Shown: positions 1 through 6,907 of the stretch, piece by piece
Numbering within the stretch: position 1 is the stretch's first letter
Layout of the letters: every line of letters starts with the position of its first letter
Origin: CAYPTJ01 sp964413845
GTDB lineage: Bacteria; Patescibacteriota; WWE3; 9FT-COMBO-53-11
Reading direction: 5' to 3'
NCBI GenBank assembly: GCA_964413845.1
Contig: CAYPTJ010000006.1
Location: 1 to 17,067 of the forward strand
Length of the DNA stretch: 17,067 bases
Notes under the pieces: generated by a model
Told to the model about the DNA's origin: nothing
Database searches by the model: none
Seen by the model: the letters and a program-made list of their open reading frames with translations, nothing else
Position numbers and translations under genes: made by a program

Positions 1-305
1 GTACCCAGATAGGCACAGAGATCAACAGTCACCCAATTAAGAGCGCCTGTCCCGTCGCAATTGAAAGTAGTGCCGGCAGTACAACTACTCCGCATTGCAG
101 TGTCAGTTAGTATTACCGGTTCCGCCAATCTTATGTTGATGGCGTCCCTTAGCGTAGCGACATCAGAAACGCGGGTGCTGTCCCGAGCCTTTTGCATCAT
201 CCCCGCCGGGTTGATCGCGATCATCACCATCGCCGCCAAAATCGCGAGGATGGCAATCACCACCAGAAGCTCAATGAGGGTAAAAGCCTTCAATATTTTT
301 TGCAT
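1..305 (-). CDS. Type IV prepilin, major-pilin-like (3' end cut by window edge)
   Basis: The minus strand opens at an ATG at 305-303 and stays open to the left edge (101 codons). The N-terminus is a class III signal: a short basic leader MQKILKA, then FTLIELLVVIAILAIL, the hydrophobic helix of type IV pilins with Glu at +5 of the mature protein (residue 12). The residue before the predicted cleavage is Ala rather than the usual Gly. After the helix the sequence reads AINPAGMMQKARDSTRVSDV, typical of pilin/pseudopilin stalks, and two cysteines follow (in SSCTAG and FNCDG). A GAGGAGGTGA ribosome binding site lies at 321-330, about 15 nt upstream. It is the last gene of the pilus cluster in the window, 44 nt after pilD. 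It should be processed by PilD and assembled into the fibre. Whether it is the major or a minor pilin cannot be told. Confidence 0.9.
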   Translation of the reverse strand, partial: MQKILKAFTLIELLVVIAILAILAAMVMIAINPAGMMQKARDSTRVSDVATLRDAINIRLAEPVILTDTAMRSSCTAGTTFNCDGTGALNWVTVDLCAYLG

Positions 306-349
306 TTTGTTATTTACTTTTCACCTCCTCTCAGTCAGATCAAATTTAT

Positions 350-1162
350 TCAGATCCCCAAAGGTCTCAGATACCAACTCAAGACCGATTCCCCGAAGAA
401 TATACTAGCAAAAACAGCAGCAACAAGGAAAGGGCCGAAGGGGATCTGGTCGCCAAGCTTTTTCTGGCCTGTGAAAACAAGAATCAGCCCAACCACTGCC
501 CCGAAGACAAAGGCGAGAAACAACATCACTAAACCCTGGGGGAAGCCGACCAACAAAGTGGTGAGAAACCCCACCGGAGGATCGCCTTCGCCCATCCCGC
601 GACCTTTGGTAACCCACCGCAAAAACCAAAAGAAAACGAAGACCCCTGCCGCCAACCCAAGATCCGCCGCTAAACCCCGGGGGTTTAGCGAGTTTAGCGA
701 GACTCGATAGAGAAGAGCAGCGAGAATTCCCACCAAAACTACTTGGTCAAAAACACGTTGCTTAAGCAGATCAGTGATGAAGATGACAATGAGGGAAGAG
801 GAAGCGATGAGTAAAGTGATAAGTGATAGGTGGTAAGTGATAAAAGAACTACTGGCTAATGGCTCCTGACTACTGACTGCATAAAGGGCGGCAAAAAGAA
901 GCCCTGTCCCCAACTCAACCAATGGGTACTGCCAAGATAATCTTGCCCCGCAAAAGCGACAACGGCCGCGAAGAAGGAGGAAAGAGAGAAGGGGAATAAG
1001 ATCAATTCCAGAAAGCGTTGTCCCGCACGATTCGCAATGAGAACGTCCTCTAACCGATTCCCCACGCAAAAGCCGGCGAGAAACAACGTTTAAGAAGGAG
1101 CCAACAGCGATACCGATAATAAAAAGGAATAAGAAGCTTAACAAAAGCAACACAGGCATCAT
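350..1162 (-). CDS. pilD: Prepilin peptidase / N-methyltransferase (A24 family)
   Basis: This 270-residue membrane protease cleaves prepilin leader peptides and N-methylates the new N-terminus. The N-terminal A24 domain carries two zinc-type cysteine pairs, C43xxC46 and C68xxC71, with the flanking SWQYPLVELGTG block typical of the family. The catalytic aspartates are D131 (in FITDLLKQ) and D194 in the G-x-G-D motif (GMGEGDPP). Multiple hydrophobic segments follow. There are two consecutive ATGs at 1162 and 1159 and no convincing Shine-Dalgarno, so the start is chosen by family alignment. It lies between a pilin-like gene and a prepilin, its likely substrates. Oddity: codons for about residues 96-117 are made of a 7-nt DNA repeat (814-876) also found in intergenic positions of this operon, which lengthens the segment just before the first catalytic Asp. 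Confidence 0.93.
   Translation of the reverse strand: MMPVLLLLSFLFLFIIGIAVGSFLNVVSRRLLRGESVRGRSHCESCGTTLSGIDLIPLLSFLLLRGRCRFCGARLSWQYPLVELGTGLLFAALYAVSSQEPLASSSFITYHLSLITLLIASSSLIVIFITDLLKQRVFDQVVLVGILAALLYRVSLNSLNPRGLAADLGLAAGVFVFFWFLRWVTKGRGMGEGDPPVGFLTTLLVGFPQGLVMLFLAFVFGAVVGLILVFTGQKKLGDQIPFGPFLVAAVFASIFFGESVLSWYLRPLGI
814..876. repeat. Heptanucleotide repeat tract inside pilD
   Basis: Nine consecutive degenerate 7-mers can be phased: AAGTGAT, AAGTGAT, AGGTGGT, AAGTGAT, AAAAGAA, CTACTGG, CTAATGG, CTCCTGA, CTACTGA. The second half resembles the tract at 4390-4417 (ACTACTGGCT followed by CTCCTGACT-like units). The tract is in frame within pilD and encodes part of SSQEPLASSSFITYHL. Confidence 0.75.
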
Positions 1163-1234
1163 TGTAACAAGTAGCGCAGGGTAGATGCTTTTGAGGAATC
1201 CTCCAAAGGCGGACAGGCATCCCGCAGACCTTCT

Positions 1235-1269
1235 TGGTGAATAGTAAATGGTTTATGGTTAATAGTTAG
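1235..1269. repeat. Heptanucleotide repeat tract upstream of pilD
   Basis: Five phased 7-mers are TGGTGAA, TAGTAAA, TGGTTTA, TGGTTAA and TAGTTAG, in the 284-nt gap between pilD and the pilin-like gene. The T-R-G-T-N-A-A consensus is shared within the tract and resembles the TAGTTAT/TAGTCAT half of the tract at 4348-4417. No gene is seen in the gap. Confidence 0.65.
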
Positions 1270-1344
1270 GAGAAAGTCGAGGACGAGGCGGCGCAAGAGA
1301 AAAACCTTAAGTTAAATAATGATTGCGAACGCCGTTTCCGAGGC

Positions 1345-1364
1345 TTCGACTGAGCTCAGCCGAA
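1345..1364. repeat. 20-bp near-perfect palindrome (TTCGACTGAG/CTCAGCCGAA)
   Basis: The left ten bases pair with the right ten with a single mismatch. TTCGACTGAGCTCAG-type palindromes occur as dispersed intergenic repeats in many bacterial genomes. This is recalled knowledge and was not searched here. It sits in the gap between pilD and the pilin-like gene. Confidence 0.5.
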
Positions 1365-1396
1365 TGTCAAAGGCGCTACCCAAGCTTACAAACCAG

Positions 1397-1459
1397 TTTC
1401 GGAGTCCAAAAGACGCCCGCCCTGGGCGGGCTAGCTTCGTCCTCTTTCAGAGTCCGAAG
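1397..1459 (-). terminator. GC-rich hairpin, possible terminator after the pilin-like gene
   Basis: An 8-bp perfect inverted repeat (GCCCGCCC at 1415-1422, GGGCGGGC at 1424-1431) is followed on the minus strand by GTCTTTTGG. It is nested in longer imperfect arms (TTTCGGAGTCCAAAAGA at 1397-1413 against CTCTTTCAGAGTCCGAAG at 1442-1459). The outer arm covers the last codons and the TGA stop of the pilin-like gene. It could terminate, attenuate or stabilise the pilin message before pilD. The T-run is short, so termination is not certain. Confidence 0.5.
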
Positions 1460-1965
1460 TAAGTTGATAGCCCTGGGGCGGTACCAATCTCATACCAGCT
1501 GTTATCGTTGCCATCCTTGCTGTAATAGTCCTTGTTGGCCTCCGCCTCAAGATGAGTTCGAAGCACATAATAAATCCCGTCGGAGATGAACTGGTACTCG
1601 CCGGTCACAGCATTGCTTAAAACATCAATAAAGGTCTTACTGTTTGAGGGATCAATCGGCAGAGTGTTAATCTGTTTAGAGAGATTCATCCCCACCCAAC
1701 CGGTTCCGTCAACTGCCTGGGTTACACCAACCGAAACAGAGCTTGCCGGCACTCCCATCGTCTTGGTAAGCGGCACCCCTTCCGAAATCGCAAGATCAAC
1801 CGCTTTTCTTAAATTCTCCAAATCAGAAATTCGCTGGTTATCCCGCCCTTGTTTCAACCGCTCGATAGGGTTCAATGCCCAAGAACCAACTGCCGCTAAA
1901 ATAAGAATTAATGCTAAGGCAATTAGAAGTTCTGCAACCGTAATCTGACGTTTAATAATTGGCAT
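1447..1965 (-). CDS. Type IV pilin-like protein (minor pilin or pseudopilin)
   Basis: The 172-residue product has leader MPIIKRQ, then ITVAELLIALALILILAAVGSWAL with Glu at +5 (residue 12). It continues with NPIERLKQGRDNQRISDLENLRKAVDLAI, the amphipathic continuation of the pilin alpha-1 helix. The C-terminal globular part is rich in Asn, Asp, Gly and Tyr and shows no recognised motif. The residue before the expected cleavage is Gln and +1 is Ile, departing from the usual G^F. An AAAGAAG stretch directly before the ATG may act as a weak ribosome binding site. It lies between pilC and pilD in the pilus operon, so a minor pilin or initiating pseudopilin is likely. The C-terminal codons form part of a large hairpin. 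Confidence 0.85.
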   Translation of the reverse strand: MPIIKRQITVAELLIALALILILAAVGSWALNPIERLKQGRDNQRISDLENLRKAVDLAISEGVPLTKTMGVPASSVSVGVTQAVDGTGWVGMNLSKQINTLPIDPSNSKTFIDVLSNAVTGEYQFISDGIYYVLRTHLEAEANKDYYSKDGNDNSWYEIGTAPGLSTYFGL

Positions 1966-2006
1966 CTTCTTTAAATTAATACCACTAATGGTAACCGATG
2001 ATCAAC

Positions 2007-2093
2007 CTTACTCGTCATAGCTGACTCGTGATGTTGGACGTCCCGTGCTGCGGGACTAGCAATCTTACTCGTCAAAGCTGACTCGTAATATTG
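2007..2093. repeat. 30-bp imperfect direct repeat duplicating the pilC 3' end, with a hairpin between
   Basis: 2007-2036 and 2064-2093 match at 27 of 30 positions. The second copy contains the last codons and TGA stop of pilC (NITSQL-stop on the minus strand). The first copy, downstream of the stop, would encode the same NITSQL-stop, and all three differences fall at third codon positions. Between them is a 6-bp hairpin, GTCCCG (2040-2045) with CGGGAC (2051-2056) and a 5-nt loop. Confidence 0.75.
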
Positions 2094-3277
2094 TAGATGG
2101 GGGTGATAATCGAAATCACAAACAACCCCACCAAAACCCCCAGAAGAATCATGATAATTGGCTCGATTGCGGTAGAGATATTTTTGACCGATTGCTCTGC
2201 CTCCCTCTCAAAAAAGCTGGCTAACTTGGCTAAAACCTCATCCAGCTTTCCAGTTTCCTCCCCAACGGCAACCATTTGAGAAAGAATTGGTGGAAAGTTA
2301 GGATCGGCTTTCAGCGGAGAGGAGAGAGGAATTCCCTTCTCGACTTGCTTCTCGGCGTTTAAGATCGTATTGCGGTACAAAACATTCGTCATCGCCTCCG
2401 CGGTAATTTCTAATGCCTGTGCAATTGGTACCCCCGTCCCAATTAAAAGACTAAGAGTCCGGCAGAAGTCGGCAAGCTGTGAAGCTTTGCTAAGTTTCCC
2501 AAAAATTGGAAATTTAAAGGTAAATTCCGCAATCTTGTAACGGCCGTAATCCCCACCGATAAACTGCCGAAGCCCAAAGATCCCAAGGCCCAAAAGAAGA
2601 AGAAGAAACCACCATCCGTGAATCAATAGGTTGGAGAATTTAATGAGGATTAAGGTGGGAAGAGGAAGCTTGGCTCCGATATCTGCATACATACTTGATA
2701 ACCGGGGGATTACGAAAACAATCATAATGATAAAGACGATTCCCATCGCCGCAACAATGATTGCTGGATAAATGAAGGCTCCTTTTGTTTTGCCACGAAA
2801 CTCCTGCTCCCTTTCTAACTTCTCAGCTAACTCGGCCAGAACCTGCTCCACTTTTCCTGAGGCCTCGCCTGCCTCCGTAAGGGCAATAAAAACTCTAGAG
2901 AAGACATCGGGGTACTTGCGCATACTTTTGGAAAGGGTTGCCCCACCTTGGATATCCCCGAGCATCCCAGTGAGAACTTCTTTCATCCGGGGATTTTCTG
3001 CTTGGCTGCGCAAAACTTCAAAAGCATTGGTGAAAGGGAGCCCAGCGGCGATCATTGTTGAGAGTTGTCGAGCAAAGAAAGCTTTCTGCTCAAGCGAAAC
3101 CCCTCGGAACCGACTTAAAAGGGGTGCAAATTTCGCTTCTTTCTTCTCAGTTAAGGAGACAACGATATACCGCTTTTCCCGAAGAATCTCACGCGCGCTA
3201 TCAAGATCAGGAGCTTCAATTGTTCCGGTTAAGGTTTCTCCTTCTCGGCTCTTGGCGAAATAGGTGTATATAGGCAT
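2072..3277 (-). CDS. pilC: Type IV pilus inner-membrane platform protein
   Basis: The 401-residue product belongs to the GspF/PilC family and has the usual family length. The N-terminus MPIYTYFAKSREGETLTGTIEA is the typical cytoplasmic start. Two homologous T2SSF domains follow, roughly residues 70-190 and 270-395. Each ends in a hydrophobic helix: GAFIYPAIIVAAMGIVFIIM in the first, and IIMILLGVLVGLFVISIITP at the C-terminus. A further membrane segment lies near residues 220-240 (WWFLLLLLGLGIFGL). It should sit in the inner membrane and couple PilB/PilT ATPase motion to pilin insertion and removal. It starts 8 nt after the pilT stop and so is probably translationally coupled. No strong Shine-Dalgarno is visible. 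Confidence 0.95.
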   Translation of the reverse strand: MPIYTYFAKSREGETLTGTIEAPDLDSAREILREKRYIVVSLTEKKEAKFAPLLSRFRGVSLEQKAFFARQLSTMIAAGLPFTNAFEVLRSQAENPRMKEVLTGMLGDIQGGATLSKSMRKYPDVFSRVFIALTEAGEASGKVEQVLAELAEKLEREQEFRGKTKGAFIYPAIIVAAMGIVFIIMIVFVIPRLSSMYADIGAKLPLPTLILIKFSNLLIHGWWFLLLLLGLGIFGLRQFIGGDYGRYKIAEFTFKFPIFGKLSKASQLADFCRTLSLLIGTGVPIAQALEITAEAMTNVLYRNTILNAEKQVEKGIPLSSPLKADPNFPPILSQMVAVGEETGKLDEVLAKLASFFEREAEQSVKNISTAIEPIIMILLGVLVGLFVISIITPIYNITSQL

Positions 3278-3285
3278 CTACCAAG

Positions 3286-4344
3286 TTACTTCAGCAAGCG
3301 CGCAAACTCCTCGGGTTTGATCGTGTGAAGCTTCGCTACCTCTGGATCAACTAATCCTTCTTTAACAAGGTTTACTAAAGCACGCTCTAAGGAAACCATT
3401 CCTTGATCGAAAGAGGTAGCAATCACATTATCAAGCTGATGGGTCTTTCCTTCTCTTATGATTGAGCGAACCGCGGGGGAGGGGAGCATAAGCTCAACCG
3501 CAGGGACAAGACCGCGCCCTGTTGAGGGGACGAGCCGCTGCGAGATCACCCCCTCCAAAATCGCTGAAAGCTGGACCCGCACCTGCTGCTGCTGCATTTC
3601 AGGAAAAGCATCAATAATCCGATCAATCGTTTGGGAAGCGGAGTTGGTGTGTAAAGTTGCAAAGACCAAGTGACCGGTTTCGGCGATCGTGATCGCGGAG
3701 GCGATCGTTTCGTAATCACGCATCTCTCCAATCATCACCACATTTGGATCCTCTCTTAAAGCGGAGCGAAGAGCTACCTCCCAGGAATAAGTATCAAGAT
3801 GCATCTCCCGCTGATCAACCAAAGCTTTGCGGTGGGGGAAAATGTATTCGATCGGGTCCTCAATTGTCACGATGTGTACCGGCCGGGTCTCGTTGATCCT
3901 CTGGAGCATTGCGGCAAGCGTTGTTGATTTCCCGTGGCCAGTGGGGCCAGTGACCAAAATAAAACCTTGGGGGAGATCACAGAACTCAAAGAGGATCTTG
4001 GGGAGGTTAAGTTCATCAATTGTTGGGATTTTAAGAGGAATTCGGCGCAGTGATGCAGCTAGGTAACCGCGCTGGTGAAAGGCATTTACCCGAAAACGAG
4101 CAACGTCCCCATAAGCAAAGGAAAAGTCAATCTCTTTTTGGGTAAGAAGAAGATCTTTCTGCTCCTCACTTAAAAGTTCAAAGATGAGGGATTCCACCTC
4201 CTCCGGCCCCAACGGTGACTCACCAGCGATAGGGGAGAGGTCTCCCTGAATGCGCAGCGTTGGAGGTGCCCCCACTGTCAAATGAAGGTCGCTCGCTCCG
4301 GCCTCAACCGCTTTTTGTAGAAATATTTGAACCTTGCCTGCCAT
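3286..4344 (-). CDS. pilT: Type IV pilus retraction ATPase
   Basis: The 352-residue product is a secretion ATPase of the PilT branch. The N-terminal domain begins with the PilT-like pattern LQKAVEAGASDLHLTVGAPP. The Walker A motif is GPTGHGKST near residues 133-141. The Asp/His-box region is followed by NVVMIGEMRDYETI (Walker B with the GEMRD signature) and ATLHTNSASQTIDRIIDAFP. The C-terminal part (AILEGVISQRLVP and AVRSIIREGKTHQLDNVI) is the region PilT uses for retraction. It lacks the cysteine zinc motif found in PilB, which separates the two. It should act as a cytoplasmic hexamer driving pilus depolymerisation. It is preceded by the 72-nt gap after pilB, which consists almost entirely of heptad repeats. 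Confidence 0.94.
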   Translation of the reverse strand: MAGKVQIFLQKAVEAGASDLHLTVGAPPTLRIQGDLSPIAGESPLGPEEVESLIFELLSEEQKDLLLTQKEIDFSFAYGDVARFRVNAFHQRGYLAASLRRIPLKIPTIDELNLPKILFEFCDLPQGFILVTGPTGHGKSTTLAAMLQRINETRPVHIVTIEDPIEYIFPHRKALVDQREMHLDTYSWEVALRSALREDPNVVMIGEMRDYETIASAITIAETGHLVFATLHTNSASQTIDRIIDAFPEMQQQQVRVQLSAILEGVISQRLVPSTGRGLVPAVELMLPSPAVRSIIREGKTHQLDNVIATSFDQGMVSLERALVNLVKEGLVDPEVAKLHTIKPEEFARLLK

Positions 4345-4347
4345 CTT

Positions 4348-4417
4348 TAGTTATTAGACATTAGTCATTAGTCAGGAGTGTATTTTTACTACTGGCTCCT
4401 GGCTACTGACTCCTGAC
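4348..4417. repeat. Heptanucleotide repeat filling the pilB-pilT gap
   Basis: Ten phased 7-mers are TAGTTAT, TAGACAT, TAGTCAT, TAGTCAG, GAGTGTA, TTTTTAC, TACTGGC, TCCTGGC, TACTGAC and TCCTGAC. The left and right halves are roughly inverted copies. TAGTCAGGAGT at 4369-4379 and ACTCCTGACTA at 4409-4419 are an 11-bp perfect inverted repeat with a 29-nt loop. The tract reaches the TAG stop of pilB (4417-4419) and leaves only 3 nt before the pilT start codon. Confidence 0.8.
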
Positions 4418-6144
4418 TATTCTTCTGCTACCCTCAAAACCTCCTCAATTGTAGTTGTCCCATCTAAAACCTTCATGAACCCGTCCTGAACCAAAGCGAT
4501 CATTCCCTCTTTTATCGCTTGTTGCTCAATCTCTTGTGTTGGCCGCTGCTCCAAAACCAAACGGGCGATCGTGTCTGACATTAACAACACCTCAAAGATA
4601 CCAGTTCTGCCTGAGTATCCGCTACCCCCGCACTTCTCGCACGCCTTCCCCTTGGACCTGCCTTGAAACAACTTCAGTTTACCGTTTTTGACAGTTTTTG
4701 GTGCCTGTTCATAAAGTGAGCCCAAAACTTCCTTGAGTTTTTGCTCCCCCTCAGCGGTTGCTTCATAATCACTTTTGCATTCCGGACAGAGTTTTCTCAC
4801 CAACCTCTGGGCCTCAACCGCCACAACGGTTGAAGTAAGAAGGAAAGGCTCTACCTTCATATCAATTAAGCGAGGGAGCGCTCCCGCAGCGGAGTTTGTA
4901 TGCAAAGTTGAAAAGACAAGATGCCCAGTTAAAGCAGCGTGAACCGAAAGCGCGGCAGTCTCGTTATCCCGTGTCTCACCAACCATAATGATATCGGGAT
5001 CCTGACGAAGCATCGAGCGTAAGCCGGTAGCGAAAGTTAGCCCCGCCGCAGGGTTAATTTGGGTTTGATTCACCCCTGGAATTCGTACCTCAACCGGATC
5101 CTCAATGGTGATAATGTTCACTTTCGGGGTGTTGATTTTGGAAAGAGCGGAAGCAAGAGTTAAAGTTTTTCCAGATCCAGTTGGTCCGGTAATATAAATG
5201 AGCCCAGTTGGACGCTGTAGCACCTCCTCCATCCTCCGAAGAGCCATCCCTCGCATTCCCAGCTCGGAAAAAGTGGGGATCTTTTCCGTTTCCTCCAAAA
5301 GCCGAATCGCAACCTTTTCCCCAAGGGAAGTGGGCATGGTAGAAACCCTTAAATCAATCTCCCGTCCTTCGTATTCGATCTTGAATCTTCCATCTTGTGG
5401 GATTCGCTTCTCATCAATTTTAAGATCGGAAAGGATCTTAACACGGGAGGTCACTGAGGAATGAAGTTCTTTGGGAAGAACCAACCTTTCCTGAAGAATA
5501 CCATCGATCCGGTACCTGACCCGAACTTTTTCTTCCGTTGGTTCAATGTGAACATCGGAGGCTTTTGAGCGTGCCGCATAGCGCAAGATCGCCGAAACAA
5601 TATCCGCCACCGGCGATTTGCGGATCATCTCTGGCTCCCGTTCAATATCCTTAGCTTCCTCAAGCTTAAGGGGAGCTTTGACCTCCTCAAGCGCCTCCGT
5701 TACCTCTTCCCCAAGCGTTTTCTGGTACTGCCGGCTGATCGCTTTTTCAATGGCGCTTTTCTCGGCGTGGAATGGTTTAACCTTAAGCTTCGTTGAACGT
5801 TCAATAAACTCAATCACTTGAAGGTCCAGAGGGTCCCACATCGCAACCGAAATAACACCGCCCTTCTTTTCGAAAGGAATGAGGGTGTTGCGCGATGCCA
5901 CCGCCTGAGGAATCAGTTCCAATACTTCCGCAGGGATATCTACCCCCGAAAGGTCAGTATAAGGAATCCCTAAAAACTCGGCTTTCGCCTGCGCTAAAGC
6001 TTTAGGGTCAACGAGCTTTCGCTCTTCGACAATTTCCTCAGTAGGACGTCCAAAGCTGATCTGCTCAATCTTAAGGTCGGAAACCTGCTCAACGGTCAAA
6101 AGACCACGCTCTTGAAGGATATCCTCAATCCCCTTTTTAACCAT
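4417..6144 (-). CDS. pilB: Type IV pilus extension ATPase
   Basis: This GspE/PilB family ATPase powers pilus assembly. An N-terminal MshEN-type domain (about residues 1-150) is followed by the catalytic core. The core has KASDVHIEPTEEKVRVRYRIDG, Walker A GPTGSGKT (about residue 318), DPDIIMVGETRDNETA (Walker B) and STLHTNSAAGALPRLIDM. A tetracysteine zinc motif follows (CPEC near residue 451, CEKC near 500), diagnostic of PilB. I chose the ATG at 6144 because AGGAG lies 8 nt upstream. An in-frame ATG at 6162 would add MAGATS but has no ribosome binding site and falls at the predicted transcription start. It is the first gene of the minus-strand operon and diverges from the delta-prime-like gene. 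Confidence 0.94.
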   Translation of the reverse strand: MVKKGIEDILQERGLLTVEQVSDLKIEQISFGRPTEEIVEERKLVDPKALAQAKAEFLGIPYTDLSGVDIPAEVLELIPQAVASRNTLIPFEKKGGVISVAMWDPLDLQVIEFIERSTKLKVKPFHAEKSAIEKAISRQYQKTLGEEVTEALEEVKAPLKLEEAKDIEREPEMIRKSPVADIVSAILRYAARSKASDVHIEPTEEKVRVRYRIDGILQERLVLPKELHSSVTSRVKILSDLKIDEKRIPQDGRFKIEYEGREIDLRVSTMPTSLGEKVAIRLLEETEKIPTFSELGMRGMALRRMEEVLQRPTGLIYITGPTGSGKTLTLASALSKINTPKVNIITIEDPVEVRIPGVNQTQINPAAGLTFATGLRSMLRQDPDIIMVGETRDNETAALSVHAALTGHLVFSTLHTNSAAGALPRLIDMKVEPFLLTSTVVAVEAQRLVRKLCPECKSDYEATAEGEQKLKEVLGSLYEQAPKTVKNGKLKLFQGRSKGKACEKCGGSGYSGRTGIFEVLLMSDTIARLVLEQRPTQEIEQQAIKEGMIALVQDGFMKVLDGTTTIEEVLRVAEE

Positions 6145-6170
6145 TGAGGTTGCTCCTGCCATCGATAGGA

Positions 6171-6200
6171 AGTATCACATAAAAATACACCGCCTGACAA
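6171..6200 (-). promoter_or_regulatory. Candidate promoter of the pilus operon
   Basis: On the minus strand there is TTGTCA (6195-6200, 5/6 to the -35 consensus), an 18-nt spacer, and TGTGATACT, an extended -10 (core GATACT, 6171-6176). Transcription would begin near 6164, giving a leader of about 20 nt to the pilB ATG at 6144. Confidence 0.4.
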
Positions 6201-6242
6201 CATAGCATAAAGGGTAGGGGACGTGATAAATTTATAAGTGTG

Positions 6243-6866
6243 ATGTCAAGCGTTCTCCTTTGCGGTGGCGATTGCCAAAAACGAAAAGAGATCGCCTCTC
6301 AAATCCTTGCTGATCAAGGGATTAGACTAGATTATGACATTATTAATGTTGGAGAAGAGGCAAAGAAGATTGGAATCAACGAGATTAAGACACTTCTTCC
6401 TCATCTTCATATAAGAGGGAAAAACGAAAAGAAGGCGTTTCTCATATTTGAGGCACAACGTCTCACACCCACCGCCCAAAATGCCCTTCTTAAGCTGCTT
6501 GAAGAACCACCGACCCATCTGACCATTATCCTCTCCGTTCCCAACCCAAGGCTTCTTCTTCCCACAATTGTCTCTCGTTGCCTGATCACCGAAGTAAAAG
6601 CTGATAAAAGGGGTAGGGTAGGAGGTGATGTGATAAAACTCCTGGAAGCACAGGGCGGCCAGCGGTTAATGCTTTTTGAAGAAAAAGTCGGCTATAACCA
6701 GCAAAGTATCTATTCCTTCCTTGATGCAGTTGAGGCCCATCTTAAGGAAGAGTTGAACCAAAAAAGTGCTCAGATGCTGCTGAAACTTTGGCGTGCAAAA
6801 GAGCTTTTGCGGGATGCCTCTGCCAACAGTAAGCTAATCATTGATGAACTCCTTCTTTCTTGGTAA
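6243..6866 (+). CDS. holB: DNA polymerase III delta-prime-like clamp-loader subunit
   Basis: The roughly 207-residue product resembles the AAA+ core of delta-prime. The key block is RLTPTAQNALLKLLEEPPTHLTIILSVPNP, followed by LLPTIVSRC, the SRC arginine-finger signature of clamp-loader subunits. The expected P-loop position reads CGGDCQKRKE and is not a functional Walker A, as in many delta-prime proteins. The CxxC-type zinc finger of gamma/tau is absent. It is shorter than E. coli HolB (334 residues), and the C-terminal collar domain is reduced to about 85 residues. It starts at ATG 6243, or at an adjacent in-frame GTG at 6240. No Shine-Dalgarno is visible within 15 nt. It is the first gene of the run with gyrB and its stop is within a few codons of gyrB's start. 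Confidence 0.8.
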   Translation: MSSVLLCGGDCQKRKEIASQILADQGIRLDYDIINVGEEAKKIGINEIKTLLPHLHIRGKNEKKAFLIFEAQRLTPTAQNALLKLLEEPPTHLTIILSVPNPRLLLPTIVSRCLITEVKADKRGRVGGDVIKLLEAQGGQRLMLFEEKVGYNQQSIYSFLDAVEAHLKEELNQKSAQMLLKLWRAKELLRDASANSKLIIDELLLSW

Positions 6867-6907
6867 AATGGGCAGGTCAAAAACTGGTATCCAAGTTAAG
6901 CAAGTTT

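Noticed and set aside
6240..6866. Treating the first gene of the gyrase run as a DnaX gamma/tau subunit
   Set aside because: It lacks an intact Walker A motif, zinc cysteines and sufficient length. The SRC motif and small size fit a delta-prime-like protein better.
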